Shown: positions 61,622-64,000 of the stretch, one piece after another
Numbering within the stretch: the first letter of the stretch is position 1
Layout: the number at the start of each line of letters is the position of its first letter
NCBI RefSeq assembly: GCF_900699785.1
Contig: NZ_LR535679.1
Location: forward strand, 1 to 64,000
Direction: 5' to 3'
Origin: Campylobacter showae
Lineage (GTDB): Bacteria > Campylobacterota > Campylobacteria > Campylobacterales > Campylobacteraceae
DNA length: 64,000 bases
Notes under the pieces: model-generated
What the model saw: only the letters and a program-made list of their open reading frames with translations
What the model was told of the DNA's origin: nothing
Database searches by the model: none
Made by a program: the position numbers and the translations under genes

Positions 61622-62905
61622 ATGGTGATATTTCATAAAAATTTTCTCGCAGACGAGCTTGCGAAGTGGCGAGAAGAAGGGCTAGTAAGCGACGAGGCGG
61701 CGCGCAAGATAGCGGCTAGATACGATATAGATTTATCGGGCGCAAACGAGCGGCGAAGCTTTATATTAAAACTCGTCGCGTATCTGTTTTTGGCGCTTTC
61801 GCTATTTACTTTGGTGGGCGCAAACTGGGAGGAGCTACCGCGCGCTCTAAGGCTAATCATTGTGCTTGGCATACTTGCGGCGGTAAATTTTAGCGGAGTT
61901 TGGGCGCAAAAAAACGGCAAAGAGACGCAGGCTACGACGCTGTTTTTTCTGGGTAACTTTTGCTACGGCGCGGCGATCGTTTTAGTCGCGCAAATTTACC
62001 ATCTAGGCGAGCATATGCCTGACGGCGTGCTGCTGTGGGCGGTCGGAGCTTTGGCGCTAGCGCTTGCGACGCGTAAGTCCATCATCGCATTGCAAGCTCT
62101 TGTTTTGGGGCTTATTTGGTTTTTGATGGAGTTTGAGTTTAGCGGCGTTTCGCACGGATTTTTGTTATTTATAGTAACTTGCGCGGCCGTGCTTTGGCGC
62201 GACGACTCAAGGTTGCTGACCGCTGCGCTTTTTGCGAGCGTGTTTGTTTATATCGTTTCTTTCGTGCTTTACGAGCGATATTTCCTAACTGATTTGCGCG
62301 TGGACGATGCGTTTTACGGCGTTCATTTTTTTGCGCTTAGCTACTGCTTGCTCGCCGTTTGCGCTTCGTTTTTACTTGAGAGGGCGGGTAAATTTGAACT
62401 CGCGTTTTACCTTAAAAACATCGGCATCGTCTGCGGCGTGGGCATCTTGTGCTTTGATATGTCGCTTTACGAGGATTTGCATTTTGCGCGTCCGTGGTCT
62501 TACGGCGCGCAGAACTACGAGAATGTTTTGAACGGCGTTACGTTTTTAAAAAGCGTGTTTGGGGCGCTATTTGCCGCATTTTGCGCGGTATCTTTGGGGT
62601 TTGCATTTTACTTTAAAAAATACGCCGCCGCTATCGTCGGAGCGCTTTTAGTGGCTCTGCCTTTTATCTTAGACGCGTTTGCGGGCTACGAGGAGGGGGT
62701 GTTTTCGCTCATCGGCGTTTGCGTCGCGGTCGCTCTTATCAAGCAAAATAACATGAAATTCGGCATAGCGCTCATCTTTTGGGTGGCGTTCGTGCGCTAC
62801 GTCGATCTAGTCGGTGATTACGTCAGCGCCAGCGCGCTATTTTTGGTATTTGCGCTCGTGGTGCTCGGGGTCTCTAGGATATCTAAAAAAAGGAGCGCGA
62901 AATGA
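61622..62905 (+). CDS. DUF2157 multi-spanning membrane protein
   Basis: A 427-residue inner-membrane protein. The N-terminal ~40 residues (FLADELAKWREEGLVSDEAARKIAARYDID) are a soluble DUF2157 segment with a typical Glu/Gly-Leu-x-x-x-Glu-Ala pattern. About a dozen hydrophobic helices follow (starting FILKLVAYLFLALSLFTLVGANWEEL region). The function is unknown. It is followed, with a four-base overlap, by a GDYXXLXY protein; the two are commonly paired in bacteria. GGAG lies 12 bases upstream of the ATG. Confidence 0.85.
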   Translation: MVIFHKNFLADELAKWREEGLVSDEAARKIAARYDIDLSGANERRSFILKLVAYLFLALSLFTLVGANWEELPRALRLIIVLGILAAVNFSGVWAQKNGKETQATTLFFLGNFCYGAAIVLVAQIYHLGEHMPDGVLLWAVGALALALATRKSIIALQALVLGLIWFLMEFEFSGVSHGFLLFIVTCAAVLWRDDSRLLTAALFASVFVYIVSFVLYERYFLTDLRVDDAFYGVHFFALSYCLLAVCASFLLERAGKFELAFYLKNIGIVCGVGILCFDMSLYEDLHFARPWSYGAQNYENVLNGVTFLKSVFGALFAAFCAVSLGFAFYFKKYAAAIVGALLVALPFILDAFAGYEEGVFSLIGVCVAVALIKQNNMKFGIALIFWVAFVRYVDLVGDYVSASALFLVFALVVLGVSRISKKRSAK

Positions 62906-63429
62906 AACTAAAGCTGATTTTTGCCGCCGCGGTGTTTCAAATTTTAGCCGTGATCGCGATGCTTGCGTATGCGTACGCGCCGATATATTTTGGTAAAGAG
63001 ATATTGATACGAACTACGGTTTACGATCCGCGCGATATGTTTCGCGGCGATTACGTGCGCCTTAGCTACGGCTTTGCGAGCGTTTACGAACCGGACAAAA
63101 GAGACTCGAATTTAAGCAAAAGGCAGCAGCTGCACGGTGCTAAAATTTACGCTATCTTAAAGCAAGATAAAGACGGTAGGTATAAATTTGACGGATATAG
63201 CTTTAAGCAACCTAACGGCGGGACGTTTTTAGCGGGCAGGGTTGATTATAATACCGCAAATTTCGGCATCGAAGCCTTTTTTATGCCGCCAAAAAAGGCG
63301 CAGCAGATGGAGCGAGATATGATGGAGTTTAACGCCACCGCCGTCATCAGCGTGATGGATAACGGCAAAGCTCGCATCAAGGATATCGTAATAGAAAAAC
63401 CAAAAGTCGGAGAATCCAACAAGCGTTAA
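62902..63429 (+). CDS. GDYXXLXY-domain protein
   Basis: A 175-residue membrane-anchored protein of the GDYXXLXY family. It has an N-terminal helix (LIFAAAVFQILAVIAMLAYAYA) and the namesake motif in DPRDMFRGDYVRLSYGF (residues about 47-63), followed by a beta-rich external domain. In the family it accompanies DUF2157 membrane proteins, as here (ATGA overlap), and a role in the envelope is likely but unproven. It ends 17 bases before a palindromic hairpin. Confidence 0.85.
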   Translation: MKLKLIFAAAVFQILAVIAMLAYAYAPIYFGKEILIRTTVYDPRDMFRGDYVRLSYGFASVYEPDKRDSNLSKRQQLHGAKIYAILKQDKDGRYKFDGYSFKQPNGGTFLAGRVDYNTANFGIEAFFMPPKKAQQMERDMMEFNATAVISVMDNGKARIKDIVIEKPKVGESNKR

Positions 63430-63445
63430 ATTTGCGGGCGGCTAG

Positions 63446-63489
63446 AGGGCTAAATTTGACTAGACTTACCCGAACTCAAATTTAGCCCT
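63446..63489. repeat. 14-bp inverted repeat (AGGGCTAAATTTGA type)
   Basis: AGGGCTAAATTTGA (63446-63459) and its perfect complement TCAAATTTAGCCCT (63476-63489). It starts 17 bases after the GDYXXLXY stop and may terminate that transcript, but the arms match the hairpin inside hydD. Confidence 0.7.
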
Positions 63490-63630
63490 AGCCTTCAAAT
63501 TTAACGCGGCTCAAATTTAAGTCAAATTTAACCCCTCGCCGCTACCGTAAAAATCTCAAAGTATAAACATAACGCAACGAAATAATATCCGCAAGGTATG
63601 AAACTAAAGCGAGATTTTAACATCTAAGAG

Positions 63631-63636
63631 TATAAT
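63631..63636 (+). promoter_or_regulatory. -10 element of hypB
   Basis: TATAAT at 63631-63636, preceded by an AT-rich stretch, lies 31 bases upstream of the hypB ATG. It indicates a separate promoter for the downstream hyp genes. Confidence 0.6.
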
Positions 63637-63666
63637 AACCCCAAAAAATCGCTAAGGAGAAACAAA

Positions 63667-64000
63667 ATGTGTAAAGATTGCGGATGCTCGCTGGGCGGGC
63701 ACGACCACGCTCATACTCACGCCGACGGCACGACACACTCGCACGCTCACGATCACGGCGCCGAGCACGGACACGGCGCGGCTCACGAGCATAGTCACGG
63801 CCACGCACACCCGGCGCTAAACGACAGCAAAACCGTTGAAGTTATAACGAAAATTTTATCCCAAAACGACGAAGAGGCCGCGCACAACCGCGCTCACTTG
63901 GACGAGCACGGGATTTTATGCGTAAATCTCATGAGCAGCCCCGGCAGCGGCAAAACTACTCTACTAGAAGCTACGATAAAAAGCGGTAAATTTAAAATCG
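63667..64000 (+). CDS. hypB: Hydrogenase nickel incorporation GTPase HypB (5' part)
   Basis: HypB delivers nickel to the hydrogenase large subunit with HypA, using GTP. The gene runs off the right edge; 111 codons are visible. The protein opens with [11 protein letters not shown], a high-affinity Cys site, followed by a His-rich tract (residues 12-47, about 16 His in stretches such as THSHAHDHG and HEHSHGHAH) suited to nickel storage. The GTPase domain starts with the Walker [26 protein letters not shown] precedes the ATG. The remaining hyp genes are expected just outside the window. Confidence 0.95.
   Translation, partial: MCKDCGCSLGGHDHAHTHADGTTHSHAHDHGAEHGHGAAHEHSHGHAHPALNDSKTVEVITKILSQNDEEAAHNRAHLDEHGILCVNLMSSPGSGKTTLLEATIKSGKFKI

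Noticed and set aside
63617-63808. Arg-rich minus-strand open frame
   Set aside because: It is the complement of the His-rich part of hypB, which has clear HypB motifs and a ribosome-binding site.

Overview
The window is a densely coded, roughly 45% GC chromosomal segment with the gene content and gene order of a Campylobacter, most likely one of the oral/higher-GC species (rectus/showae/curvus/concisus type). The basis is recall of family order: ruvA-ddl-hydrolase-murF, tgt-aroB-mscS-mtaB, valS with a metN-metI-metQ cluster, and hydABCDE-hypF-nikR. A strong local signature is the word AAATTT, which is scattered through intergenic DNA and also inside genes. I see no rRNA, tRNA, CRISPR array, insertion sequence or prophage.

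Layout. 1-5.5 kb: end of an unidentified gene, ruvA, ddl, an orphan Phd-like antitoxin coupled to an alpha/beta hydrolase, and murF. 5.7-9.5 kb: a UvrD/Rep-type helicase (minus strand), then two head-to-head 5'-truncated genes, a periplasmic metal-binding protein and a chemoreceptor, that look like the two ends of one deletion or rearrangement. 9.7-17.6 kb: a half-size EamA transporter, an unknown membrane protein, ogt, acnB, and a three-gene operon of a Met/Lys/Asp heptad-repeat secreted peptide, an OmpR-type regulator and a histidine kinase, then an AEC permease. 17.8-22.3 kb: macA-macB-outer-membrane efflux operon. 22.4-33.3 kb: corA-like gene and tgt (minus), then a compact plus-strand run: COG3400-type RCK protein, aroB, mscS, mtaB, an FtsH-like AAA+ protein that has lost the HEXXH zinc site, mog, and an unknown membrane protein; then dedA (minus). 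33.6-42 kb (minus): valS, ddh, metN, metI and three tandem metQ genes. 42.1-49.4 kb (minus): pbpC and an alpha-2-macroglobulin with an intact thioester motif. 49.5-64 kb: fumC, a small FlxA-like protein, the [NiFe] uptake hydrogenase operon hydABCDE-hypF, nikR, a frameshifted nhaA, a DUF2157/GDYXXLXY pair, and the start of hypB.

How the genes work together. The right end is a respiratory H2-uptake module: TAT-exported HydA/HydB, the quinone-linked cytochrome b HydC, the protease HydD, the accessory protein HydE, HypF and HypB for Ni-Fe centre assembly, and NikR for nickel control. A 12+12 bp perfect inverted repeat lies just upstream of hydA. The methionine-uptake cluster carries the most intriguing regulatory DNA. 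Between metI and the first metQ there is a promoter-like element, a 19-codon leader ORF with a ribosome-binding site and Met/Cys codons, mutually exclusive hairpins, and a stem that covers the metQ Shine-Dalgarno. The two downstream metQ copies are each preceded by the same 40-bp hairpin.

Limits. All functional names come from motifs and remembered family features, not searches. Hairpins and repeats were read by eye, without folding energies.
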